A DNA stretch of 6,135 bases, from positions 1 through 6,135 of the forward strand of contig CAMLEL010000162.1 of assembly GCA_946478935.1 (NCBI GenBank). The letters run 5' to 3'. Numbering within the stretch: the stretch's first letter is position 1; every line of letters starts with the position of its first letter. This DNA is from an uncultured Armatimonadota bacterium (lineage in GTDB: Bacteria; Armatimonadota; Fimbriimonadia; Fimbriimonadales; Fimbriimonadaceae). The notes beneath the pieces were generated by a model, which was not told the DNA's origin, searched no databases, and saw nothing but the letters and a program-made list of their open reading frames with translations. The position numbers were made by a program, and so were the translations under genes. Of this stretch, positions 1 to 6,023 are shown one piece after another.

Positions 1-34
1 CATCCCCGCGCAAGCAGCAGGATGAGCATACAAA
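1..34 (+). other. left edge, possible 3' tail of an upstream gene
   Basis: All three + frames enter the window open and stop at 23-25 (TGA), 46-48 (TAA) and 51-53 (TGA), so an upstream co-directional gene could end in any of them. The stop at 23-25 would leave a tail reading IPAQAAG and a 9-nt gap before the first glycosyltransferase. The other two would overlap it by 14 or 19 nt. Too little is present to name a product or to be sure a gene is here. Confidence 0.25.
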
Positions 35-946
35 TTGGAAAGCGTTAACTTGACCTTGTCAGAGCCCGGACCCTCACAGTTGCCAAGAGTCGATATCTTG
101 GTGATCACTCATAACGGTCGGCGACACCTTGAGCGACTCCTGCCAACGTTAAACCAGACCGACTACCCGAACTATCGCGTCTTTCTCTTGGATAATGCCT
201 CGTCAGATGGCTCGGCAGAATTGGCGACCACTGCGGTGGCCGGGCTGGAAATCTTGCGCTCTGAGAAGAACCTCGGCTTTGCCAAAGCCAACAATCTGGG
301 CATGGCTCGGTCAATGGCCGATGGATCTGATTACTGTCTACTTTTGAACGATGATACGGAGATACTCGACCCACTGTGGTTGTACAAAGCGGTTGATTTT
401 GCCGAAGAACATCCGGAGTCAGGCGCAGTTGGATTTCGATTGCATAGCGACTTGGACGATGTGATTCCGCCAGCCACTGACGGATATCGTGAGGTCTCCT
501 TCGCCCAGGGCTGCTCCCTTTTGCTCAGGAATGCGGTTCTCAAGCGCATTGGGCTCTTTGATGAAAGGTATTTCGCCTACTACGAGGAGACGGACCTACA
601 GGCTCGGATGAAGAGGGCGGATTTTCTGTCTTTTGAAATCGATGTTCCTTTACTCCATGTAGGTAGCGGAACGTTTGGGCTTCAGAGTGCATGGCAGCAC
701 TATTTGATGCTCCGTAATTCGATACGTTTCCACATAAAAAACACGAGCTTCAAACGATCCGTTGTCGAGTGTGGGAAGTATTTCCTTTTTGCCGTCCTTC
801 CGATCGACCTCTGCAAATCTCCCGGCCTCAAGCATCTCCGCGGGCAATTTTACAGCCGTCGACATGTCCCACGAAATGCATGGTTCCTAATCAAGGCGCT
901 TGCATGGAATGTGATACACCTTCCGACTGCCCTTGCTAGCAGGTGA
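35..946 (+). CDS. GT2 family glycosyltransferase, WbbL/rhamnosyltransferase-like
   Basis: This is a 303-residue GT-A fold enzyme that probably transfers a nucleotide-activated sugar to a lipid-linked oligosaccharide at the cytoplasmic membrane face. Residues 18-30 are the opening beta strand (VDILVITHNG). DNASSDGS at 53-60 is the nucleotide-binding loop, NLGFAKANN at 79-87 is typical of the WbbL-like subgroup, and NDDTE at 105-109 carries the DxD-type metal site. GLFDERYF at 173-180 and EETD at 184-187 form the acceptor and catalytic-base region. His208 and the RN at 227-228 also fit the subgroup. The C-terminal part has hydrophobic stretches near 249-259 and 282-300 but no clear transmembrane helix. 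The start is TTG at 35, the first start after an in-frame stop at 23-25; AGGA at 19-22 lies 12 nt upstream. TTG at 50, with GGAA at 37-40, is an alternative. Length is normal for the family. Sugar specificity is not predictable. Confidence 0.9.
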   Translation: MESVNLTLSEPGPSQLPRVDILVITHNGRRHLERLLPTLNQTDYPNYRVFLLDNASSDGSAELATTAVAGLEILRSEKNLGFAKANNLGMARSMADGSDYCLLLNDDTEILDPLWLYKAVDFAEEHPESGAVGFRLHSDLDDVIPPATDGYREVSFAQGCSLLLRNAVLKRIGLFDERYFAYYEETDLQARMKRADFLSFEIDVPLLHVGSGTFGLQSAWQHYLMLRNSIRFHIKNTSFKRSVVECGKYFLFAVLPIDLCKSPGLKHLRGQFYSRRHVPRNAWFLIKALAWNVIHLPTALASR

Positions 947-966
947 TCGCTCGCCGATGTACCGAC

Positions 967-1001
967 CGGGTTCAATCTGCAGGTAAATCGAGCCGAACCC
1001 G
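967..1001. repeat. 7-bp inverted repeat, candidate activator site
   Basis: CGGGTTC at 967-973 is exactly mirrored by GAACCCG at 995-1001, with a 21-nt spacer. Its centre (about 984) lies about 72 nt upstream of the start site predicted from the sigma-54 promoter. Enhancer-binding proteins use inverted repeats upstream of such promoters, so this may be an upstream activator site. The arms are short and one copy is seen, so chance is possible. The right arm also overlaps the small stem CCGAA/TTCGG (993-1007). Confidence 0.3.
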
Positions 1002-1029
1002 TTTCGGATGTCGTCATAAGGCTGAGGGG

Positions 1030-1045
1030 TGGCATGATTCTTGCA
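1030..1045 (+). promoter_or_regulatory. sigma-54 (RpoN) type -24/-12 promoter
   Basis: The site reads TGGCATG-ATTC-TTGCA. Against the consensus TGGCACG-N4-TTGCW only the sixth base differs. The invariant GG (1031-1032) and GC (1043-1044) have the required 10-nt separation. The predicted transcription start is near 1056, giving a leader of about 27 nt before the ATG at 1083. It is intergenic and correctly oriented. The other TGGCAC strings I noticed on +, near 1906, 2711, 4904 and 5810, lie inside genes and lack a -12 element at the right spacing. RNA polymerase with sigma-54 needs an ATP-dependent activator, so the operon would be signal-controlled. Confidence 0.72.
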
Positions 1046-1056
1046 GTTTCTGCAAG
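1040..1056. repeat. perfect palindrome across the -12 element and predicted start site
   Basis: CTTGCAG, TTT, CTGCAAG forms a perfect 7-bp stem with a 3-nt loop. The left arm contains the TTGCA of the -12 element and the right arm ends at the predicted transcription start. It could be a repressor operator, could affect DNA melting, or could be fortuitous. No T-run follows, so it is not an intrinsic terminator. Confidence 0.45.
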
Positions 1057-1082
1057 CAAATCGCCTCTGAATCCATATCGCA

Positions 1083-2087
1083 ATGAAGTTCCTCCGTCCG
1101 CTCGGCAAGATCATGGACTGCACCCGACTGGGTTCTGTCCTGCCTGAGTGGAGCCTCTCGCGCCGAATCGGATGGATGGCAACCCGACCGGGAGCCGTCT
1201 CGTCCAGTGGTTCGGTCATCAACTTCCCTGAATTTGACTTGAACCTTGGCCGCCAGGACCCGCGGGCTAGGTGGCTGATCGAAAACTTCGACGCGCTCCG
1301 CTCGCTTAGAATGGATCGGAGCGCTCGATTTTGGCTCACGGAGTCGGGTTTGGGGGTCCAAGTTGGCGACTTGCAGTTTGAGCTCGCCTCAGCGAATGAG
1401 ATTTCGATTCTCCATGAAGTGTTCGGCCAAGAGATCTATCGCTTCAATCTGGCCGGTCCGGCCGTGATGGTGGACATTGGCATGAACTCGGGCATGGCCA
1501 GCTTGGATTTTCTCGCAGGGGGGTCGGATCGGTGGGCATACGGCTATGAATTGGTACCGGCTACTGCCCAGCTTGCCGAGCGGAATCGAAACATGAATCC
1601 TGTTCAAGCCGATCGCCTACAAATCCACGATTTCGGGCTCTTCGACTCTGACGGGACCATGTCTATTCAAACTTCGAAAAGCCATCCTTCTATCAATGGC
1701 CTGTTCGAAGGATTCAATGAACTCCGAGATATGAAGACGGACGTGCGCGTGGTCGACGTTGCGGTCGCGGTACGAGAAATATTCGATCGCCATCAGGATT
1801 GCGCGATGGTTTTAAAGCTGGATGCCGAAGGGGCCGAGTACGAAATCTTCGAGCGCCTCGAAAAGGAACAGCTCTTGACCGCGTTTGATGTCGTGATGAT
1901 CGAGTGGCACGAGCGAGAGGGGCGGTCGGTGGAAGAAATCCGTGCCCGGCTGGTACGAAACGGATTCCGATTCTTTGAAGAGTCTCATCCAGCGATGCGG
2001 GTTGGACTGATCCGGGGGTTCGGCCCGACGGTAGGTCGAACGGTGGAAGCGGCCCACCGTGGAACATTGCAAGAGGTCATCATGTAA
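1083..2087 (+). CDS. FkbM family SAM-dependent methyltransferase
   Basis: This 334-residue protein is likely a sugar O-methyltransferase acting on the polysaccharide or its lipid-linked precursor. The Rossmann-fold domain begins at about residue 125. Motif I is DIGMNSG at 131-137, where FkbM proteins usually have DIGANxG, and Glu156 after the second strand fits ribose binding. KLDAEGAEYE at 245-254 is the FkbM signature, and IEWH at 273-276 follows the next strand. The first 120 residues are a family-variable extension without an obvious signal peptide or membrane helix. The ATG at 1083 is the first start after an in-frame TGA at 1068-1070. It lacks a clear Shine-Dalgarno sequence, and ATG at 1113 or 1176 cannot be excluded. 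It is the first gene of a three-gene operon behind the sigma-54-type promoter, 13 nt from the next gene. FkbM members methylate varied acceptors, so the substrate is inferred from context. Confidence 0.88.
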   Translation: MKFLRPLGKIMDCTRLGSVLPEWSLSRRIGWMATRPGAVSSSGSVINFPEFDLNLGRQDPRARWLIENFDALRSLRMDRSARFWLTESGLGVQVGDLQFELASANEISILHEVFGQEIYRFNLAGPAVMVDIGMNSGMASLDFLAGGSDRWAYGYELVPATAQLAERNRNMNPVQADRLQIHDFGLFDSDGTMSIQTSKSHPSINGLFEGFNELRDMKTDVRVVDVAVAVREIFDRHQDCAMVLKLDAEGAEYEIFERLEKEQLLTAFDVVMIEWHEREGRSVEEIRARLVRNGFRFFEESHPAMRVGLIRGFGPTVGRTVEAAHRGTLQEVIM

Positions 2088-2088
2088 G

Positions 2089-2094
2089 AGGAGG
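2089..2094 (+). promoter_or_regulatory. strong Shine-Dalgarno site that fixes the start of the next gene
   Basis: AGGAGG lies directly after the methyltransferase stop codon, 6 nt before the ATG at 2101. It is the best ribosome binding site in the window. It argues against the in-frame ATG at 2059, which would lie inside the methyltransferase gene. Confidence 0.85.
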
Positions 2095-2100
2095 TGGGCG

Positions 2101-2868
2101 ATGAAGTTTTCGATTATTACCGTCTGTTATAACGCGCCTCCCAACGCCATCGATCTAACCCTCGCGAGCCTTCATGGCCAAGAAGGTGTCGAGATTGAGC
2201 ATATCGTCATCGATGGGGCCTCGCGACCTGAGACCCTTGAAGCCCTGCAACGCCACGCCTCTTCCTTCGACAAGTTTGTCTCAGAACCGGATCAGGGCAT
2301 CTACGACGCGATGAACAAGGGGCTCAAGCTGGTCACCGGCGACGTCGTCTTTTTCCTTAACGTTGGAGATTCCTTTGTCGACAGCAAAGCGCTGATTCAT
2401 GTCAGTCAGATCATGGAGGATCCATCCATCGACCTCTGCTACTGCAATACGGACCATGCTCCGGGACCGGAAAGTGATTACCCGGCGCGGCTGAAACCCA
2501 TGTGGCTCTATAACCACTCGGTATGTCATCAATCGATCTTCGCCCGAAGTCATTTGTTTCAGAGCGTTGGGAACTTCGATACTAGTTATCAGATTGCGGC
2601 AGATAACGATTGGCTCGTAAGGGCTATTCGGTCGGGTGCCAGACACTTACGTATTTCCGAGGTACTTACGAAGATGCCGACTGGTGGATATAGCGACAAT
2701 GCCGACGCCTGGCACTGCGACTACCGACTTATTAGGCAGCGTCATTTTTCCAAATGGGAGCGTGGTTATTGGCCACTTTATAACTTTGGATTCCGCTTGG
2801 CGCGACGTCTCAGTAGGCGAGAATTCCACCTGCCGCCGACTTGGCGATTCAGACTTAAACAGAATTGA
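2101..2868 (+). CDS. GT2 family glycosyltransferase, WcaE-like, first of a tandem pair
   Basis: This is a compact 255-residue GT-A enzyme predicted to add one sugar during exopolysaccharide or O-antigen assembly. It starts directly with the nucleotide-binding strand (FSIITVCYN, 3-11). VIDGAS at 36-41, SEPDQGIYDAMNK at 61-73 and GD at 80-81 follow. FLNVGD at 85-90 takes the place of the classical DxD motif, as is usual in this subgroup. CHQSIF at 142-147 and ADNDW at 167-171 are the acceptor and catalytic-base region. TGGYS at 194-198 matches the late glycine motif of its neighbour. The tail is basic and ends with FHLPP at 242-246. No membrane helix is visible. The start is set by the AGGAGG upstream. 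The gene lies 13 nt after the methyltransferase and 15 nt before its paralogue, so the three are probably cotranscribed. Donor and acceptor are unknown. Confidence 0.9.
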   Translation: MKFSIITVCYNAPPNAIDLTLASLHGQEGVEIEHIVIDGASRPETLEALQRHASSFDKFVSEPDQGIYDAMNKGLKLVTGDVVFFLNVGDSFVDSKALIHVSQIMEDPSIDLCYCNTDHAPGPESDYPARLKPMWLYNHSVCHQSIFARSHLFQSVGNFDTSYQIAADNDWLVRAIRSGARHLRISEVLTKMPTGGYSDNADAWHCDYRLIRQRHFSKWERGYWPLYNFGFRLARRLSRREFHLPPTWRFRLKQN

Positions 2869-2883
2869 ACTCGGATTAGCTAG

Positions 2884-3657
2884 ATGCCCACATTCTCAAT
2901 TGTAAGTGTTTGCCTGAATGAATCGAAGCACGCTATTGATCGGACATTTGAGTCTCTCTACAATCAGACCTTCAGGGACTATGAGCATGTAGTCATTGAC
3001 GGCGGCTCCAAGGCCGACACTCTGGATGCATTGAACCCATACAGTCCGAGGTTTTCGGCGTACATTTCTGAACCCGACAAGGGCATCTATGATGCGATGA
3101 ACAAGGCCATCGACCTGATAAAGGGCGACCTTGTTTTCTTTCTTAACGTCGGCGACCTCTTGAACGATGAAAACGTGCTCCAGTCCATTTACGATGATTT
3201 TGAGAAGAGCCAACCCACGGGTGGCGTCTATTGCAACGTGAACCTGCTTGACGGTTTGGACACTGCCTACCCGAAGACCCTGACCACCAAGTGGCTTTGC
3301 ACAAACGGTGTTTCACACCAAAGTCTGTTCGTGCGAAACGAAGTTTTTGCAGCAATCGGGGGATTCGACTTGAATTTCAAGATCACTGCTGATAACGATT
3401 GGCTGATCCGAGCCATCGAACATGGTTTTACGTTTTCACACGATCCTCGAACCCTTACGTCAGTATTAGCCGGAGGATTGAGTTCCGATCCAGAACGAGT
3501 CGAAGATGATAAGCGGCTTATGAGGCAGAAATACTATTCACGAACCATGCAAGCGCTGTATCCTGCTTACTTCTTCGCATCGAAGGTTTTGGGTCGCATT
3601 CGACAAGGCAGATTTCACTTGCCTCCACGCGTCGCGGCGAGATTTAATAGGCGCTGA
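2884..3657 (+). CDS. GT2 family glycosyltransferase, WcaE-like, second of a tandem pair
   Basis: This 257-residue enzyme is a paralogue of the gene before it and shares its motif order. These are FSIVSVCLN at 4-12, VIDGGS at 37-42, SEPDKGIYDAMNK at 62-74, FLNVGD at 86-91, SHQSLF at 144-149, ADNDW at 169-173, AGGLSS at 196-201 and the tail motif RFHLPP at 243-248. All expected catalytic positions are present, so it should be active as a sugar transferase. Aligned by hand, about half of the first 90 residues are identical to the neighbour, and the middle part (about 92-140) diverges most. The ATG follows an in-frame TAG at 2881-2883; the ribosome site is weak (GGA at 2873-2875). It closes the + strand operon. 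The next gene, on the opposite strand, ends 3 nt away. In the 40 codons after the start, 21 end in G or C, a low value for this window. Confidence 0.9.
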   Translation: MPTFSIVSVCLNESKHAIDRTFESLYNQTFRDYEHVVIDGGSKADTLDALNPYSPRFSAYISEPDKGIYDAMNKAIDLIKGDLVFFLNVGDLLNDENVLQSIYDDFEKSQPTGGVYCNVNLLDGLDTAYPKTLTTKWLCTNGVSHQSLFVRNEVFAAIGGFDLNFKITADNDWLIRAIEHGFTFSHDPRTLTSVLAGGLSSDPERVEDDKRLMRQKYYSRTMQALYPAYFFASKVLGRIRQGRFHLPPRVAARFNRR

Positions 3658-3660
3658 CCG

Positions 3661-4725
3661 CTATTTTGCACGCATCGGCCTCAGAATTGACCTGACCTTT
3701 CGGACAACGATTCTGAGATTGGCCCTTTTTGCCATCTCGATCAGCTTACACATCGTCTTCGTCTTGATCGAAGGTCGCCTTGTAGGAAGACTTAGAACGG
3801 TCGAGATGACTTGATCCACCGATGCGGGAAACTGGCGCAGTTTTTCCGACATCGATTCGCTGGCCGCGCGCCCAATCTCCCGGTTGTCGGTTAGATCGAT
3901 TGGGGACACCGTTTCTAGGTTGTAAAGGAACCCGGTGACGCCATGTTCGATGTATTCGTTCATGGTTTCATTGTTCGGTGCAATGACACAAAGACCCATC
4001 GCCATCGCCTCGAGATAGCTCATCCCGATTCCTTCCTTTGCGCGTGGCGCAAAGTACAGATCGCATTCAGATAGGAGACGCCAATAGTCTTCTTTGCTAC
4101 CCCATGCTTCCACAAACTCGATATTAAAGGCGGCCCGGTCTTCAGAGGATATCTCTGATGGTGCTTGTCCTGGATCTGGGGCGAGCTTCACTAGGACGCG
4201 CTTTACGTTTGTGTTCGCCAATACCGTCTTGACATGGCGCCAACGCACCTGGGAGCGCTCCCAGAAGAATGCGGTCAAACCGTCACCAGTGTCTTGTTTT
4301 GCCACTGGGGGTGTGCAAGCGTACGTAATCGGAAGAACCTGGACACCCTTGCTGCGATACATCTCGGCTTGGGCTTTGCCAAAGGCGATGACGAGCGACT
4401 TGGAGAGGCGCAGGCAGATATCCGTTGGCCAGGAGTAGGGACTGTCCGCCATGGGGATGACCACAACCGGGCAACTCCACATGGCAAACATCTCAGTTGG
4501 AGGCTCCGTTTGAAAGAACACGACCACGTCAGGCTCGCGGCCATTGTAGGAATGGGGATTGAAACTTTCGCCGCCTTCCCAACCCTTATCCCAAAATTCT
4601 TCCACGTCGGCAACACTCTGCAGCGCTTCCAGCATGAATAGGGTTGACGTGGTTTTTTGATGGAACGAATGGTCGATATAGAGCACGCGCTTCCGGGGTG
4701 CATCTGGGTCGCTTGCAAGTTCCAT
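3661..4725 (-). CDS. GT-B glycosyltransferase, GT4-type (glycosyl transferases group 1)
   Basis: The protein has 354 residues from the ATG at 4725. The C-terminal donor-binding domain is clear. CDLYFAPRAKEGIGMSYLEAM spans 221-241 and holds the EX7E motif, Glu231 and Glu239, typical of retaining GT4 enzymes. CVIAPNNE at 246-253 and EYIEHGVTGFLY at 257-268 follow. The N-terminal domain starts with RVLYIDHSFHQKT (13-25) and is less conserved, as expected for the acceptor side. The last 40 residues are rich in Arg and Lys and may lie on the membrane surface. A TTG at 4755 would give 364 residues but would overlap the alternative GTG start of the divergent gene, and no start has a good ribosome site. 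The gene stands alone on - and runs tail-to-tail into the GT2 operon with 3 nt between stops. The likely role is sugar transfer in the same polysaccharide pathway; the donor is unknown. Confidence 0.85.
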   Translation of the reverse strand: MELASDPDAPRKRVLYIDHSFHQKTTSTLFMLEALQSVADVEEFWDKGWEGGESFNPHSYNGREPDVVVFFQTEPPTEMFAMWSCPVVVIPMADSPYSWPTDICLRLSKSLVIAFGKAQAEMYRSKGVQVLPITYACTPPVAKQDTGDGLTAFFWERSQVRWRHVKTVLANTNVKRVLVKLAPDPGQAPSEISSEDRAAFNIEFVEAWGSKEDYWRLLSECDLYFAPRAKEGIGMSYLEAMAMGLCVIAPNNETMNEYIEHGVTGFLYNLETVSPIDLTDNREIGRAASESMSEKLRQFPASVDQVISTVLSLPTRRPSIKTKTMCKLIEMAKRANLRIVVRKVRSILRPMRAK

Positions 4726-4862
4726 CCTGTTGATTTTGATCAGTTTTTGTGCCAAAACGATTGCGCGTAGGCAACCTGTATAATTCGACCGTGCCCGGGA
4801 ACGCTCGCACCACGCTCCTCGCGTCGGCCAAGTCGCTTGCCCGACCCTTCAAAGGCGTGGCC
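4726..4862. other. divergent intergenic region between the GT4-type and GT61 genes
   Basis: With the inner start codons (ATG at 4725 on - and ATG at 4863 on +), 137 nt separate the divergent genes, enough for two promoters. With the outer starts (TTG at 4755 and GTG at 4749) the genes would overlap by 7 nt and leave no room. A perfect TATAAT lies at 4779-4784 on +. The part from 4791 onward has coding-like G/C-ending codons in the GT61 frame (20 of 24), which favours a GT61 start at or before the GTG at 4791 and leaves the boundary open. Confidence 0.5.
4779..4784 (+). promoter_or_regulatory. possible -10 box (TATAAT) for the GT61 gene
   Basis: This is a perfect consensus -10 hexamer in an AT-rich pocket of the divergent region. 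No good -35 hexamer lies 16-18 nt upstream; TTGCGC at 4761-4766 is too close at 12 nt. The predicted start of transcription is near 4791, where a GTG is in frame with the GT61 gene. The transcript would therefore be leaderless from that GTG or have a leader of about 72 nt to the ATG at 4863. Confidence 0.35.
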
Positions 4863-6023
4863 ATGGGCCTGCGAACCACAGTGTCCGCGTGGATTCCGTG
4901 GGACCTTTTGGCACGGGCACGGGGTAATCATCCCCGCCCTACGGGCAGCCTTTCATTGGACGCATATTTCGCCGGAAAGTGCCTCATCGATCGCTTTGAA
5001 ATCATTCATACCCCCGAAAACATCCAATATCCACCCCTGCCTGATCTCGGTCAGGAGTTGCCGGAGTTCTTTCGAGTCATGGGCCCCGAAGTCTTTCCGG
5101 CGGCTGGCGTAGCGACTTTCAATCATTGCCGGTTCTGGGGCCATTACGGCGGCACGCTGGTCGCCCAAACCGAGCAGGTCATCGAGGAGTTCAGCCGGGA
5201 GGTCTGGCAGATCGAGAAGAATCGGATCTTCCACCGGGCAGGACTTCCCCAGCCCGTCACGCTGAAGGGGACCACCGCCATCCTCACTTCCCGCGGAGCG
5301 GACACCAATTTCTATCACTGGACGATCGATCTGCTGCCCCGGATTCTGCTCTTGAAACGAGCGCTGGGGACTCTCGAAGGGCTCGATCATTTTCTCATCA
5401 ACCATCGCGGCCTTAGATTTCAGTTAGAGACGCTGGAGGAACTTGGGATTCCCATGGGGAAGGTGATTTCACCTACCGCCGCACACCATTTTCGGCTTGA
5501 GCATGCGCTGGCTCCGACCATCAAGGAGCCGTTGGGACCCGTTCCCAGTTGGATGATCGAATCCTGTAGAAAGATGGGGCCCTATGCCACCTTCAACTCG
5601 CCAAAGAGAATCTTCGTGAGTCGGCGGCCAGAGTCGGGCCGCAATGTTTCGAATGAAGCGGAGCTCATGGAGATGTTGGAGAGAAGCGGATTCGAAAGAG
5701 TCTATCTGGAAGATCATTCGGTGAGGAATCAGCGCGCCCTGTTCGAAGGCGCTGACCAGATTCTCGCGATCCATGGGGCCGGATTGGCCAATCTTGCTTG
5801 GGCCAAGCCTGGCACCCAAGTCGTGGAGATTTTCACCCCCAAGCTTTTGGATCTCGCCTTTCGCCGCATTAGCGCGGTGGGTCAGTTACCTTATGCTGCC
5901 ATCTTGGCCGAGGGTCCGCCGGCCAGCAGCCACCTGGAACGGAGCGACTTCTACCGGCCGATCGAAGTTTCGGTTTCGCTTGTCGAGAAGGCGTTCAACC
6001 ACCTTGCATCTGCCGGTCGATGA
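4863..6023 (+). CDS. GT61 family glycosyltransferase (DUF563)
   Basis: This 386-residue protein belongs to the GT61/DUF563 family, bacterial relatives of the eukaryotic xylosyl- and EGF-domain GlcNAc transferases, and probably acts in capsule or exopolysaccharide synthesis. IIHTPENIQYPPLPD at 47-61 and the aromatic, Gly-rich stretch at 85-97 are N-terminal family features. NFYHWTIDLLPR at 149-160 is the central signature. KRIFVSRRP at 248-256 and GRNVSNE at 259-265 follow, and HGAGLAN at 304-310 with PGTQVVEIF at 316-324 is the C-terminal donor-site signature. No signal peptide or membrane helix is evident. AAAGG at 4851-4855 lies 7 nt before the ATG at 4863. In-frame GTG codons at 4791 and 4749 would add 24 or 38 residues, and codon use supports coding from about 4791, so the N-terminus is uncertain. 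Its 3' end overlaps the convergent - strand gene by 29 bp. Confidence 0.87.
   Translation: MGLRTTVSAWIPWDLLARARGNHPRPTGSLSLDAYFAGKCLIDRFEIIHTPENIQYPPLPDLGQELPEFFRVMGPEVFPAAGVATFNHCRFWGHYGGTLVAQTEQVIEEFSREVWQIEKNRIFHRAGLPQPVTLKGTTAILTSRGADTNFYHWTIDLLPRILLLKRALGTLEGLDHFLINHRGLRFQLETLEELGIPMGKVISPTAAHHFRLEHALAPTIKEPLGPVPSWMIESCRKMGPYATFNSPKRIFVSRRPESGRNVSNEAELMEMLERSGFERVYLEDHSVRNQRALFEGADQILAIHGAGLANLAWAKPGTQVVEIFTPKLLDLAFRRISAVGQLPYAAILAEGPPASSHLERSDFYRPIEVSVSLVEKAFNHLASAGR

Larger units (their letters stand above)
947..1082. other. 136-nt intergenic control region upstream of the methyltransferase operon
   Basis: This is the largest gap between co-directional genes in the window. It holds an inverted repeat (967-1001), a short stem CCGAA/TTCGG (993-997 with 1003-1007), a sigma-54-type promoter (1030-1045) and a palindrome (1040-1056). 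I see no T-rich terminator after the upstream gene. The gap suggests that the operon starting at 1083 has its own promoter. Confidence 0.7.

Noticed and set aside
22..48. ATG at 22 overlapping a TGA (ATGA) as the start of the first GT2 gene
   Set aside because: That frame stops after eight codons at 46-48 and is not the frame of the glycosyltransferase.
993..1007. Small stem CCGAA/TTCGG as a terminator of the first GT2 gene
   Set aside because: The stem is only 5 bp and no T-run follows.
1051..1066. Mirror sigma-54-like site on - (AGGCG, then TTGCA at correct spacing)
   Set aside because: The TTGCA exists because of the palindrome at 1040-1056. The -24 half matches only GGC and no gene lies downstream on that strand.
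887..1361. Two open frames on - across the intergenic gap and methyltransferase start
   Set aside because: Their sequences are Arg/Ser/Pro-rich with no family motifs, and they lie opposite a well-supported gene and promoter.
2059..2100. Longer start for the first WcaE-like GT2 gene at ATG 2059
   Set aside because: It would overlap the methyltransferase gene by 29 nt, while a strong AGGAGG sits 6 nt before the ATG at 2101, where family homology also begins.
4234..4641. Open frame on + inside the GT4-type gene
   Set aside because: It lies antisense to a gene with a clear EX7E domain and has no recognisable motif or ribosome site.
4739..4754. Sigma-54-like site on -, TGGCAC followed by a -12 half reading CTGAT
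   Set aside because: The -24 half is perfect, but the -12 half has GA where the invariant GC must be, and the predicted start would leave about 4 nt before the ATG at 4725.
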